A DNA stretch of 64,000 bases from Panopea generosa (taxonomy: Eukaryota > Mollusca > Bivalvia > Adapedonta > Hiatellidae): the NCBI GenBank assembly GCA_029582155.1, contig CM055908.1, forward strand, positions 21,809,103-21,873,102, given 5' to 3'. Shown here in pieces: positions 1 through 51,325 of the stretch. The translations under genes were made by a program, and so were the position numbers. Under the pieces are notes generated by a model. The model did no database searches, was not told the origin of the DNA, and saw only the letters and a list, made by a program, of their open reading frames with translations. Numbering within the stretch: position 1 is the stretch's first letter; every line of letters starts with the position of its first letter.

Positions 1-5
1 TTCAG

Positions 6-37928
<37,923 letters not shown>

Positions 37929-38428
37929 NNNNNNNNNNNNNNNNNNNNNNNNNNNNNNNNNNNNNNNNNNNNNNNNNNNNNNNNNNNNNNNNNNNNNNNN
38001 NNNNNNNNNNNNNNNNNNNNNNNNNNNNNNNNNNNNNNNNNNNNNNNNNNNNNNNNNNNNNNNNNNNNNNNNNNNNNNNNNNNNNNNNNNNNNNNNNNNN
38101 NNNNNNNNNNNNNNNNNNNNNNNNNNNNNNNNNNNNNNNNNNNNNNNNNNNNNNNNNNNNNNNNNNNNNNNNNNNNNNNNNNNNNNNNNNNNNNNNNNNN
38201 NNNNNNNNNNNNNNNNNNNNNNNNNNNNNNNNNNNNNNNNNNNNNNNNNNNNNNNNNNNNNNNNNNNNNNNNNNNNNNNNNNNNNNNNNNNNNNNNNNNN
38301 NNNNNNNNNNNNNNNNNNNNNNNNNNNNNNNNNNNNNNNNNNNNNNNNNNNNNNNNNNNNNNNNNNNNNNNNNNNNNNNNNNNNNNNNNNNNNNNNNNNN
38401 NNNNNNNNNNNNNNNNNNNNNNNNNNNN
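37929..38428. other. assembly gap, exactly 500 N
   Basis: A run of exactly 500 N, a round number typical of a scaffold join of unknown true size. On its left the gene is near its C-terminus; on its right the same gene is in its N-terminal half. Confidence 0.98.
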
Positions 38429-39686
38429 AAGTGGAGTGCATGAAGGTCAAGGTCACGGTTACTAAAATAAGCAATTTGATCCAACTTGATGTCCTATTAA
38501 AATATATCCTGAAAAAATTTTAAGGATGAGCTGCTTCTATTAAGACAGCCAGGAATTGCTTTATATTTATTACTGTTTTGCCTTAGTCCTCTATTTGTGA
38601 TCCATAGCTGTGTTATGAAAGGTAGTAATCAAAACCAGGCACCATTATTTTAGACGACTTTTAACCCTAGGGATAAATAACTTAAAAACATAGTTTTAAT
38701 ATATTTTTGTATTTATTAATATTTTTTGTTTTGCCTAATCCCACTTTTTGTAGGCTGTGTCTGTGGTGCTACTTGAACCAGTAGACTACTCTGAATGACC
38801 TTCACACCTACACTTAATATGCACATCTGTGCACATATTTCCTTTATTTAGAATAAATAGACAAATGCCATGGTATGATATTGCATTTTTAGCTCATCCT
38901 TTTGAAAACAATGAAGAGCTATTGTGATGACCCTGACCTCGGCATCATTGTCATTGTCATCTTTATCTGGTTAATTTTATGTTTAGCTTTATCTCTGTTT
39001 ATGAACAAACTGCTTATGTCATAGTGACTACTAAACTCATAAACACATTCATAGAATGTTATACAAACAATATTTATTATCTAAGTTACTGAACATTCCT
39101 AGTTTAGTCTCTAATTTAATACCTTAGGTCAAACTGTTTTGTTTAGCTTGGTACTTATATGGTACTTGTTATTTGTTAAATCTTGTTTTTCGGAAATAAT
39201 ATTCATTCTGTAAACTAATCACCATCGAGTTAAAAAAGTTGACATCAATGACTTTGACCTACTTTTTTTCTATAGTGTTTAAACTTCATAAACACTTCCA
39301 TATAATGTCATACACACAAAATATACAATTTACATACTTTAGCAACATTATATTAAACTGCTTTAGCAGACTTGCAGCTTATAACACTGGAAGTAAAATA
39401 TTATCAATGTTAAATAACAAATCGAGATATTCATCTCATAAAAGTTCAGTATTTATCTAAGTTATCACAGAAAATGAAAAAATGCTGATAGTTTTCCACT
39501 TAAACATAATTACGTAAGTTTGATACCATTTAGTAGCATGGCTAAAATGTTTTCAGACTGAATAACTCTGTCATCACTTGCACAGTATGAATAATGGAGT
39601 TAAGTCCCTTGTATAAACTATATATAATCAGCAGCTTGGTTGGCCATGAACCTAGTAATAGTAAGTTTTTTGTGTTGCTTTTTCAG
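38429..39686. other. start of contig B: intron-like sequence with dispersed repeats
   Basis: AT-rich, with an AGCTCATCC-type repeat from about 38891. A short acceptor-plus-stop stretch at 38754-38798 with AATAAA at 38852 looks like a terminal exon but has no partner in phase. No start exon of the DNAAF9-like gene. Confidence 0.4.
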
Positions 39687-39771
39687 ATTGTTAACCATCT
39701 TGTATTCAGCACTAGTAGATGCCGTCCTAACTGGTATACAGGCCTACTGCAACACCCTCAGTTTGAAACAG
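39687..39771 (+). CDS. DNAAF9: exon B1 of DNAAF9-like gene
   Basis: Acceptor tttttcag, donor gttagt. One base completes a split codon, then LLTILYSALVDAVLTGIQAY and CNTLSLKQ. Of the three frames only this one is both open and in phase with the next exon. Confidence 0.8.
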
Positions 39772-42700
39772 GTTAGTTAACTCTTGAGTGACTTACAAAC
39801 TTAATATAAATAAATATTATATTGCAACAGGCTCAGTATGGCCTCAACAACATCACAAACACTCACAATGCATACAGGATAAATAAACAAGTTAACCACC
39901 ACTGGGGAGCTTAATTCTGGTTTATAGGCGCACCCAGCCTCGCTCTTGCTTTTTCTTCACATCATAAAACTTTAAAATGGTAATAAAAGCCGCCATCAAA
40001 ACTATCCTCTGCAAATGTGACAGCTAATGTATGATGTATAAAACAGATCTACTAATGTAATATAGGATTAAATTCATTTTTTCTGGTTTTTATGTATGTG
40101 TAAAGAATGTCGAATCACGCACAAATCAAATAAAGTTCGATATGATAATGAGATTGGTATTATATATGCATAAACAAAGAAACAGGCAATGCAAATAGAA
40201 TTGATGTAGTGTGTCTATAATGAATAGCAGATTTTTTTTTTAAGAAAATTAAAAATTATGAATAATTTATAATCAAGTCTTCTTTTGCAGCCAAGTCAGT
40301 TCAAAACAGCTTAGTTTAGTAACAAAGAACTTAACACTCAGTATTAAGATATAATTTGGCACATAGAATTTTGTGGAGTTAATCCTCTCACTTCCCCATT
40401 TCTCATCAAAACGCTTCTTTGAACGCATAGCTAAACAACATAAATGCGATACCATATAGTGATATATGAGACAAGTGTACTATATGTGTTGCTACATACA
40501 TTTTCCAGGCCCAGGAGGTGGCACAGGAGACATTGCATACCTGCTGCTCCAAGATAAAGGATGATACTGTATCCAAGTACCTGAAACACACGATGCAGGT
40601 ACAGTTTGACATACATGCTGTAGATGGAAATGGTTGGTAAGTATTGTTTACACAACTTCTGAGATATTTTAGAAATGTACCAATAACTCCCTAGCCAAAG
40701 GTAAAATGCAGAGATGATTGAAAGTGCATGACTGGTTCATGGTAACTTTTTCACCTGCTAAAGCTGAAGTTTCATATATGTTTTTTTTAACCACAAGCTT
40801 TTCTGATACAGAGTAACAGTCTGGGTTGCAAATTTTTCAATTAATGTTCATCATTTTTGGCCATAACAATCTGAAGACCAGACTTAAACTGGTACATGGA
40901 AATATAGAATTTTGAATGTGTTACAATCCAGTTTTAACCACAGTACCAAATCTCAGTTACAAACTGTATTACAATGGCAATTTTTTAATGAAGTCAGAGC
41001 AAGCTCAGTACAAATATTCATTTACATGCTTCATTTTTAGCTCTACTGGCCAAAGGCCAGAAGTGCTTATGCGTTGTCCGTTGTCCGTCATCTGTTAGCA
41101 GCACTTTCTCTGAAACCACTAGGCCAATTAAACTGAAACTTCACATGGATGTTTGCATTGCATAGGAGACTATACAGAAGATTTTTTTTTCGATATGAAA
41201 TTCAAGATGGCCACCATAACTAAAATTAGTCCAAAACTTAAAAAGTCTTCATCTCATGAACGTCCAAACAGATTTTCAAAATGTTTATGTAGTAATGATG
41301 ACCAACTATAGTTTTGTTAGATTTGTTCAAATGGTGGCCCTAGGGTATGGGTATGGCCGTATGGGTTTAAAGTTTGTACAAATCAAGGGTCTTGTATTTA
41401 TAGGGTCCTGTAAGGGGACTTCAAGTTTTATATAGGAATACTATTGGAAAATGGAAAATTCTCTTTTTTATCATTCATTTAAGACTTTTTTTAACTCAGA
41501 TTGAGTTTTAAAGCAACTTCTAGTCATAACAAATATGATTTTGTTCGATACGAAGGATTGACTTTCTTAAAGGGGCCAGGTGGGGTCACAAAATGATTAA
41601 AATTGAACATTTTCATAAATCTTATTTTCAACAACCGGTCAGTCAAATTTGTTCATATTTTATATAAATTTTCCCTATGATTAAGAAATCTAAGTTTGTA
41701 CAAATCAAGGGAGGTAAATCTGGGATGTATAGAGGCCCTGTAAGGGTCTTTGAGTTTTACATAGGAATACTATGGGAAATTGAAAATTCTCATTTTTTTG
41801 TCCATTTTGGTAAATATGTTGTTTAATTTGAGATCTAAAGCATTGTCTAGTAACAATAAATTTGATTTTGTTCAATAAAGAGGATTGAATTTCCATAAGC
41901 AGCAAGGGGGCGGTTGGGGCAATAATGTTAAAATTTGGAATTTTCACAAATTTCCTCTCAATAACCTTTCAGTCAAACTAGTTCATATTTTATATAAATT
42001 ATCCTTACACCAGCAAGGATTGAAGATTCTGCATATCAAGGGGCTGGGATATATTGGGGCCCTGTAATGTGACTTTTACATAGGAATATTTTAGGGAAAT
42101 CTGTTTTTTTTTCATTTTGCATCCATGTGTACAAAAAAACTTCATTTTAAAATTTGAATCATTTCTGCTCATAACAATATGCTAAGAGTGGATAATTGCA
42201 GTTCTGACAAATTAAAGGGGCTGAGTTGTATAAGGGTTCTGTACAGGGGACTATTTTTTTACAGATGAATGGTATGGGAATTTAAAGTATTTCCTTTTAA
42301 TAGCAATTAAGTTTTTGTTCAGTATGGGTGTGGTGGTACTTATCTATAAGTTGTTAAGATGACCCCCTCCAAAGAGGGTAAATATTTTGGAATTTCAAAA
42401 AGTACTATAGCCACTATGAGTCAGTAGAGCATCCTCAGGTACACTTGGGCCTCTTGTTAAGTTATAAAGTGGGAAAGATTGGCAGTTCCTTGCATAAGGA
42501 TGGTGATTTTACTCTGATTGAGTTTGAATTATTTTTCCATGATTAAATCTGGATGCCACATACAGGCTGTAAGGTGTAGATAGAATTAAACCTTAGTCCT
42601 TCTCTGCTCCTTTAAAAGTCTTTCGGGATGAGTGGATTGGGAATGGAGTTCTGAACATGTGACCTCAGTTAATGCGAGATGTCGACCTTGGGTCATTCAT

Positions 42701-45700
42701 CAAAACATACAAAGTACATTTAACTACTGTGCTTGCATTTTTAATTTAATAACATCAAGAAGTGATTTTCATTTAGATTATCTTAATGATAACTATTTTA
42801 AAATACAGTCAAACCTGTCTTAACCAGCCGGTCAAGAGAAGGAGCAAAAGTGACATTTTAAGACAGGTTGTTGCTTTATACATGTTAAATTGCTCTGAAA
42901 GCATGGCAATGGGAAATAGCAAATGCGGCTGCTTACGACAAGTGGCTGCTTATTAGAGGTGACTGCTTACATACGTTTGACTGTACTTAAATAATTAACC
43001 TATCTGACATCTTGAATTTACTAATTATATTAAAAAAGTGATGATATATGGATAAACAGTTCAATAAATAAACTACTGGAAAACTCCATTATTTCAGCCA
43101 ACATCATCTGAATGAGGGGGAGACAAGCCTACTTGTGAAGTGTGCCTCCATATCCATGTATGACATACCAAGTTCAGAAAGGATTGGATCAGTGCTTGGA
43201 TCATTGCAGTTCTCAGAAACATTTTTAGATTCTACAATCAGAGTGAAGCAGAATGGTAAATAATTGTTTATGTATCAGACATATGGTGTATTGTGTATTT
43301 TGGGCTTTATATACCTAGGTGAACTATTCTCATCACCCTCTGTACATTGTCTGTTGTCTGTCTGTCTTTATGTTTTATTTATATTTCCTGCACCATAGCA
43401 CTGTCTTTTTATTAGTTCTTCACAAAACTTATACCATTTATACATTTTGACCTGTTTTTTGACCTGATAAAATCAAAATATTAAAGACAGATTTATGCCC
43501 TTGTCTTAATTTAACATTTAACAATGATTTATGTTCTGATACAAAAATAGGTTATCTTTTTATGTTATGATTTATGTACTGATACAGGTGTATCTTTTTA
43601 TGGTATGATTTATGTACTGATTCAGGTGTATCTTTTATGATATGATTTATGTACTGATACAGGTGTATCTTTTTATGGTATGATTTATGTACTGATACAG
43701 GTGTATCTTTTTATGGTATGATATATATACTGATACAAAAACAGGTTATCTTTTTATGATATGATTTATATACTGATACAGGGGTATTTTTTTATGCTAT
43801 GATTTATGTACTGATACAAAACAGGTGCATCTTTCTATTGTATGATTATGTACTGATACAAAAACAGGTGTATCTTTTTATGGTATGATTTATGTACTGA
43901 TACAGGTGTATCTTTTTATGGTATGAATTATATACTGATATAAAAACAGGTGTATCTTTTTATGGTATGATTAATGTACTGATACAAAAACTGATGTATC
44001 TTTTTATGATATGATTTATGTACTGATATAGGTGTATCTTTTTATGGTATGGTTTATGTACTGATACAGGTGTATCTTTTTAAGGTATGATTTATGTACT
44101 GATACAAAACAGATGTATCTTTTTATGGTATGATTTATGTACTGATACAGGTGTATCTTTTTATGATATGATTTATGTACTGATACAGGTGTATCTTATT
44201 ATGGTATGATTTATGTACTGATACAAAAACAGGTGTATCTTTCTATGGTATGATTTATATACTGATACAGGTGTATCTTTTTATGGTATGATTTATGTAC
44301 TGATATAAAAACAGGTGTATAATTTTATGGTATGATTTATATACTGATACAGGTGTATATTTTTATGGTATGATATATGTACTGATACAAAAACAGGTGT
44401 ATATTTTTATGGTGATTTATGTACTGATACAGGTGTATATTTTTTTGGTATGATTTATGTACTGATACAAAAACAGGTATATCTTTTTATGGTATGATTT
44501 ATGTACTGATACAGGTGTATCTTTTTATGGTATGATGTTCATTTGAAGTATTGTTTAATACTCATTTAGATAACATGAGTCTATGATATCAGGTCTGTCT
44601 GAAATCCAAAATGGCTGCTGGGAACACAACTAGTCAGGATCATCCATGATAGACCAGTCTTTACTTATAGTTACCAGAGTTAGAATATAAGAAAGAGAAA
44701 TAACTCAATTTTCCCTACAAATTAAATAATCCAACTGATTTGTTTCCCTTTGTGTAAAATAACTGAAGGGTTCTTGGATCTAGACTAGTTGTTGACATTT
44801 TATTGTTATTGTTTCAGATGGATCTGTGACATTGCACAGCAGTTACTTGTTGTTGACAGACCACATACCCAGATATCAGTCATGGGCTGTAAGTCTTCTT
44901 GTTAGTCTTCTGCAAATACAACCATGCAGTGATAAACTCATGGACTTCCACAAGTAGCAAGCAGAACACATTTTAAACAGAATAGTCACATGTAATATGC
45001 ATAGTCTAACCATATTACACTTTTGTATCAGATGTTTAAATTCATCATTGTGTGGTCTTTTGTTATTGATTTCATTTATATCCTGGGCCAAGAGGTCCAT
45101 ACAATCTTGTGATGCCCTACTGGAGCTATGTGAACTTAAACATTTTTAAAGTATTCTCTTTGAAACTCTATGTTAATTATGACTCCAGCATGGTATTTTT
45201 GGTAATTTAGAGGCATATAACTGGTCTATGAATGCTCTACAATGGAGTTCCGACCACCAAGTTGCTGCCCTAAATGGATACTAATAATAATTCTAAAATT
45301 TAGCAAAAGTAAATCCATGCTACATGTTTAGTTATACCAGTCCATTCTGATATACCTTTTAGTATACCAGTCTGGAGAATGACAGGAAACTGTTACAAGA
45401 TAAACTAGAGGATGACAGTCTATCAGAAAACTTTGGTAAACTGTTGATGTCAGGGGAACCAGTCAACCTGGGATGCAGCAGTACACTGTGCATGCCACCA
45501 GAGGAAGGTAAGGTCCTACATTTATCTCACAACATGATATATGAGATTTGTTGATTACTGTTTAGAAGTTATCTGCAACACAGTCACATCCATTAACTAA
45601 CATTTCTTATACAAAGTCCAGGGTGTTGTTTTCCTTACACAAGTTATCAAATTTCTTAAGAGTAAATCTTATGTAAAAAAAAAAAGGTTATGAAATTACT

Positions 45701-48700
45701 TTTTTCATAATCATCAGTATTGTATATGAATTTAAATATAAGAAAATATAATTCATAATAAAATTATCAGCTGGGCCCGATTAGTTTAGTTGTTAGCGCG
45801 TCTGACTATCAATCCAGGGGTCGTGAGTTCCAATCCCGCCTGGCAACAGTCTCCGTGATGGTTGATATTCGATATTGTGTCTCATTATCATTCATCTCTC
45901 ACAGCTGATTCAAGTGGGAAATGAAAGTTATCAGTTACTGGCAAAGATAGGGTGTGTTCAGGATCCAAGGAAACATTGTTTAGGTTAACTGATCAACTGT
46001 TAGCCTTTGATGGCATGAAAATGAAGCTAAATATTCAATCAATCAATCAATAAAATTATCAGGATGTTAATAATTATTGTTTTCACAACAATGCTAGACT
46101 TACGACGGATAGTGCAATATGTCAACTAAGGTTGTTTGTGATGATGTTCAAATTTTCACCAGCATAAAAGTCTATTCTAAAAATAAACTTTACAAACTTT
46201 ACAAAAGATCTGATTACCCAGAAGTATAAATTAGACTGGTTTGCAGACATCATAAACCACTAATTTATATACAGTTTTAATGTGTTCATTTCTATGCTTG
46301 TCTTTAAAATAAAGTTGTAGTTTTCTCTAAATTCAGTCTCTGCAGATACTTGGCAACATTTGAATCCTGACTTATGTATAGTGAAAAAGGTGATAACGTA
46401 GTTGAGTACCACAAATCATTATAGTGGTACATATATTGATTTAAACTTATAGTTGTCTTGTTATCTCCCACAATATTACCACAATAAAATCTCCATCTAT
46501 GCCATTGAGAGTGATCGTATAAACTGTGGATTTTGTTTTGTAATAAAGTTTGTATGAATTTTCCACATTCTATTTACAGCTAGCCTTTATGCATATGAGA
46601 ATGGTTTAGTGATACTGAGTCCACATTCTGGGGCAATTGTTCTCCATGGTAACTACATCAGGTCTGCCCTCTTTTATGATGGAGTAAGTCTCATAACAAT
46701 ATTATATAAAGACAAGACATATAGTTAACAAATGTTATCAGTTCAAAGTCTATTCAATGTAACATTTATGGAAACAATGTCATTTGTTTAATTTGCATGG
46801 GCACAGACAAGGGTGCGGCAAAACTTTTCTCTATTTTTTAGCTAATTTCGCAAACTTTTTTACATTTATTTTGTATGCTGCACCAATAATTTCCCATTTT
46901 TTCTTAATTATGATTATCTTAAATTCAGACAAAATTTGTACTTGATGTATGTTTTTTTGATTGGTTTCCATTTTATTTTTACAGGATAGCTCTAACACAG
47001 TAGCAGTACTAGATATAGAGTACCAGCCCACATTTGTACCTTACATTCCATTTCATCTCCAAACGGAACAATGTGAGATAGTTATTTTGTTCACACCAAA
47101 ATCCAAAGCATATAAACGTTTGTACTCTGAGGTTAGTTGAAAATACTATTTTTTCAATTACGGAACAGAAAATATATTTTATTTAACTTATATATAGAGA
47201 ATACCATGTTAGTGTCTGATGTTATCAACTTTATCAAGTGAGGCTTTGAAAAAAAAAACAGGATGAGGCTCTGCCGAATCTTTGTTTTTTTTCGTGCCTA
47301 CCTGATAAAGTTGATAACATTAGACACTTTCATGGTATACTATTCATCATGTCAATATTTCTAGTTTCTTTTTTTATTCATTTAAGAAGGGTTAAAAGTA
47401 GTTCTGTTCAGATTAAAATGTATAATCATTTATAATGACGTCATGAAGTATGCATAATGACGTCATATGCCTGATAAACTTGCTATGATGAGATATGTTT
47501 ATCAGACAGGCAGTTTAACAATAGAAATTAATGCATTGACATGATAAAAACAGTATCTCGTCGTAACATTCATATATTCAAATTCATTATAACAACATGA
47601 AAGGTTCAGACATGCAAAAGTGCAATCATGCGTGCATGCCTGCACACGCCAACAATATACAAGCACTCATTTACATATTCAGTCACATGTTAAAAATGGC
47701 ACCTGATTATATATAAATTTAAATTGCTTTTTATTGTAAATAAGTCACTTTTTTTATTCTACACATTAAGAATATATATATTGTTTCTAGTGGGAGAGGA
47801 TTATGTGTTTCAAATGGCTGCTTGTGTTGTTGTTGTTGTTTGCGAGGTTGGTCTTGATAGTGAGCCAGCGAGTCCTGTTTTAAAAAAATGATAGAAAATA
47901 CACTTAAATTGAAACAACATTTTTACAAAACCCCAAATGGGTCTAAATGTTTTACAATGAAACTTTACAGAGGGGTTAAACATGGGATAGACAATTGTAA
48001 ATGACGACTTCCACCTTCAACAGGGCAGATAAGGAGACTATTTATATTGTAGGTGTTACATAACTGGAGAAGTGAGGCAGACTCTGACTCTCCAAAGGTG
48101 AAAAGAGTTGACGTTATACCTGACCATTGTCACCTCATGTAAGTATGGAAACACAAACTGGTCATCTCATATATGTAGACACAAACTGTTTTACAAAATA
48201 AAATGTCAAGTGTGATAATTATTTTGTGTATGGCATATTAACTTTGTCACTTATTTATGAAGTGATTTCACATGACCTATTTATTGGTCTTCTGACAGTC
48301 ATATTGGGGCTTATGACCCTTGGTCAATAAGTCAATCTTTGGACCAATATGAAATCAATTAATTAACAACATGTAATACATGTATGCGGATAGTTCACCT
48401 TTTTCTATTTTTGAATGTAAGTAAATGTCATTTTCAACATATTGGTTATATGGTACTTCTTGCATTCGATCCGAGTTAATATCTCACACACCAATTAATT
48501 TTGTACTTTTTTACAAATGGAAATATGCACTTCTAGAAAACTGAACACATTGTCAGTGGGTCTCAAAGTGTCTTGTTTCCATAGATTGTCCTCTGTTATT
48601 CCAAATATGCAGGAAAAAATATGGGGTTGACCAGATTGCTTTTTCACAATTTTAATGTTTTGTTGACACCCCTTCATTTATGACAATTCTGTCCATTTAT

Positions 48701-49298
48701 TGTAGTGTATCACTACGCATCTTTAAACTGTTCTATCTTCATCCAACAGTACCCAATTTCATCCAAACTTTGCAGAACTCATGAATATGTACTCAATGTT
48801 CTCATATGTAAAAAGAAATATGACCATTTTAAACATTTCCAAAGAAAAGAGTGCCCAACCGATTTACACAGCTCTAATTTCTTGGGTGCAATAATCTTGC
48901 TACCATCACCAAGGGGAGGTAATTGACAAGTAAGACCTTAACCACTAAAACTGTCAACTGTAAAACTGGATGCTGATACAACCTATGTGTTGAAAATGGT
49001 CTTAAATTCCTTAAAAAACAATAACAAAACATCCCTATACACTTTTTTATTTTTCTGTAAAAACAGAAGATATAATAAGGTTTAATCCATGTTGTCTGTG
49101 TAACAGTATCATTTCTGTTTATGATTTGCTCCACATGCTTGTATTATTAGGGATTCTAAAAGACATGCTTAATTGGTAAATTTCTCATTGTGTATATTTC
49201 AGGCAAACCCTACTACAGCACAAGTTCCTGGCAACTTCCTCAACAAAAATCAAAACCGCTCTACAGAAGGCTTCTGTCTCATTGCCATTCTTATATAG
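39687..49298 (+). CDS. DNAAF9: DNAAF9-like gene, copy B: nine internal exons, N-terminal to copy A's C-terminal part
   Basis: Exons 39687-39771, 40509-40636, 43098-43255, 44818-44888, 45363-45507, 46580-46683, 46985-47131, 48053-48138 and 49203-49298 join in phase. The first three have no copy in contig A inside the window. The last six repeat exons A1-A6. The first exon is entered in phase 2, so it is internal, and no start exon lies between the gap and 39687. If the gene is DNAAF9, roughly 360 residues are missing upstream, judging from a family length near 1,180 (recalled). The continuation after 49298 would fall beyond the window. Confidence 0.65.
40509..40636 (+). CDS. DNAAF9: exon B2 of DNAAF9-like gene
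   Basis: Acceptor ttttccag, donor gtaagt. Encodes AQEVAQETLHTCCSKIKDDT and then VSKYLKHTMQ and VQFDIHAVDGNG plus a split Cys codon. Confidence 0.84.
41038..42458. repeat. long non-coding dispersed element with about 320-bp internal repeats
   Basis: Opens TAGCTCTACTGGCCAAAGGC and closes ACACTTGGGCCTCTTGTT. Inside, a unit with TTTGTACAAATCAAGGG, CCTGTAAGGG, TTACATAGGAATACTATGGG and AAATTCTC recurs near 41370, 41695 and 42025 and in worn form near 42205. Only short open frames. Confidence 0.6.
42804..42985. mobile_element. MITE with TACAGTCAAAC / GTTTGACTGTA ends
   Basis: 182 bp with perfect 11-bp inverted ends that include the TA target site, the form of a Tc1/mariner-derived MITE. The interior has CTGTCTTA and AAGACAGG, a further inverted pair. 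Confidence 0.78.
43098..43255 (+). CDS. DNAAF9: exon B3 of DNAAF9-like gene
   Basis: Acceptor atttcag, donor gtaaat. 52 full codons from QHHLNEGETSLLVKCASISM to FLDSTIRVKQN. Its final G plus AT of the next exon makes the Asp codon, which links unique contig-B sequence to the duplicated segment. Confidence 0.86.
43523..44535. repeat. 38/44-bp minisatellite, about 25 units
   Basis: Units of TATGATTTATGTACTGATAC then AGGTGTATCTTTTTATGG, with a longer variant that inserts AAAAAC before AGG. It fills most of the intron just upstream of exon B4. The matching place in contig A is left of the window. Confidence 0.92.
44818..44888 (+). CDS. DNAAF9: exon B4, duplicate of exon A1
   Basis: Same sequence and splice sites as 6-76; here the full upstream intron and the preceding exon are present. 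Confidence 0.86.
45363..45507 (+). CDS. DNAAF9: exon B5, duplicate of exon A2
   Basis: Same as 551-695, offset 44812. Confidence 0.86.
45771..46048 (+). mobile_element. tRNA-derived SINE, family 1 (copy B of 959-1236)
   Basis: Same insertion with the same target duplication as 959-1236, carried along by the large duplication. Confidence 0.88.
46580..46683 (+). CDS. DNAAF9: exon B6, duplicate of exon A3
   Basis: Same as 1768-1871, offset 44812. Confidence 0.86.
46985..47131 (+). CDS. DNAAF9: exon B7, duplicate of exon A4
   Basis: Same as 2173-2319, offset 44812. Confidence 0.86.
47202..47337. mobile_element. foldback MITE (copy B of 2390-2525)
   Basis: Duplicate of the inverted-repeat element at 2390. 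Confidence 0.75.
48053..48138 (+). CDS. DNAAF9: exon B8, duplicate of exon A5
   Basis: Same as 3241-3326, offset 44812. Small indels in the following intron then change the offset. Confidence 0.86.
49203..49298 (+). CDS. DNAAF9: exon B9, duplicate of exon A6
   Basis: Same as 4399-4494, offset 44804, again running straight into the 40-bp minisatellite. Confidence 0.85.
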   Translation, partial: ANPTTAQVPGNFLNKNQNRSTEGFCLIAILI

Positions 49299-49794
49299 GT
49301 ATGTGTGAAATGGTCAATAGTCACTGCTTCTTGTACAGGTATGTGTGAAATGGTCAATAATCACTGCTTCTTGTACAGGTATGTGTGAAATGGTCAATAA
49401 TCACTGCTTCTTGTACAGGTATGTGTGAAATGGTCAATAGTCACTGCTTCTTGTACAGGTATGTGTGAAATGGTCAGTAGTCACTGCTTCTTGTACAGGT
49501 ATGTGTGAAATGGTCAATTGTCACTGCTTCTTATACAGGTATGTGTGAAATGGTCAATAGTCACTGCTTGTTGTACAGGTATGTGTGAAATGGTCAATAG
49601 TCACTGCTTCTTAAACAGGCATGTGTGAAATGGTCAATAGTCACTGTTTCTTATACAGGCATGTGTAAAAGGTCAATAGTCACTGCTTCTTATACAGGCA
49701 TGTGTGAAATGGTCAATAGTCACTGTTTCTTATACAGGCATGTGTGAAATGGTCAATAGTCACTGCTTCTTATACAGGTATGTGGGAAATGGTC
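49299..49794 (+). repeat. 40-bp minisatellite, copy B
   Basis: Same units in the same order as 4495-4991, one base shorter (an A lost near 49668). Confidence 0.93.
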
Positions 49795-50875
49795 ACGATT
49801 TTTATGTAGGTATGTATCTACATATTTTATACTAACATATTTCAGGAATCTCTATACATATTTGTAGCTCACCTGAACTTAAAATATAATTCAATCTGAA
49901 CAAACCCTTTGTCAAATGGCAACTGTAGTTTGGACATCTGTTGATACAAACCAATGTTTACAGTAGACACACACTTCTCACATGATCCAGCGGTCGAGCA
50001 ATGGACCCAAGATGTGAGGGTATAGTTCAATCCCAAACTGTTGACATGTATTGGTTATTCCCCTGCCACTAGCAGAAGGAGTAAAAGAAATGTCTCCATC
50101 ACCTAAATATCCATCTGTCTGTCTGTCCTTTAGTTCTTTGTGTCCCTTGAACAAATTTGATAAAATGTGGCACAAATGTTTCAGGGCATTTTATCCACAT
50201 ATTATGGTTAGTACTGGCACTATCAAATTAGACATACTACATTTGAACCAGCTGTAAGAATTCTTTAAGGGTAAATAAAAGATGACTATTTTTTCCTAAT
50301 TTCCTTTTAAAGTAATTTAGTCATTTGTGCATTGGCATCTCAAATGGTATTTACCTGTAGTAGAGGAGAAGGTATGTTTGATACTGATCTCTCCTGTACC
50401 CAAATCTTCTGAATTGAATCGATTTAACTTTTATATAAAGAAACACCTTCATGCAACTGAATTTTGACAACAAATAATGAGTTTTGACTAATTAATTTAT
50501 TGTTTAACTGGGGAGTCATGTCTTAACATTGCCATTGATTGCCAAATATCAGATGTACCAGTATGTTAATATTCATTATAGATGACCAGCATGTTAAATA
50601 TAATATTTGTTATTTTAGGCTCACAGGAGCCAAGAACCAGCCATTGTAATCATTTTGTTTATGTTCTGTACACACTCAAGCAGCAGTATTTTCTGAAGAA
50701 ACACAAAAGATTGTCTGGGAAAATTGTTGTGTAAACAATAAGATCTGTACTTTTCATAATTATGATGTTTATGAAACTTAGTACATGTAGTAAAACTGTT
50801 GTTATAAAATGTACCAGTCAGTTGAAACCCCTGCTCTCCATGGCTAATATATAGCAGGGGCGTTGACTTTTCTAT

Positions 50876-51082
50876 AGTTTCAACTTATTTATTTTACTTC
50901 GATTGTGAAACAAGTTCTTACAACTAAGACAAATCATGCTCAAAGTCTTCCTGGGTAGAACCAGTACAAAGCATATGCGGAAAAAGTGTCTTGCTCAAGG
51001 ACACCACACATAGCCGTGGCAGAGGATCGAACCCACGACCATCCGATCATGGTTTTGGTGCTCTACCACTAGAACACATGCT
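50876..51082 (-). mobile_element. tRNA-derived SINE, family 2 (copy B)
   Basis: Duplicate of 6074-6280. Confidence 0.82.
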
Positions 51083-51325
51083 CTTTTCTATCTGCAGAGC
51101 CCAGGTCAAGGATTTGCCCTGCAGAGACACTTAAGTAATAAAAGCCATGCTAAAAACCTTGTGCATCAGAGGACCTTTTATGGTTACACTGTGTAACTTT
51201 GTGAAGCTCATTTTAAAAATGAAAGTGCTATTTCATATAGACACAAGTACAAATAAAACAGATTAAGACAATTCAAGGGCAGGTAACTGATACAGTAATT
51301 ATGTGATCAGAGTATTTCAAGCAAA

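Noticed and set aside
39594-39776. 60-codon plus-strand frame at exon B1 (ending CRPNWYTGLLQHPQFETG)
   Set aside because: That frame stops right after the donor and does not match the next exon. The other frame, LLTILYSALVDAVLTGIQAY, is open and in phase.
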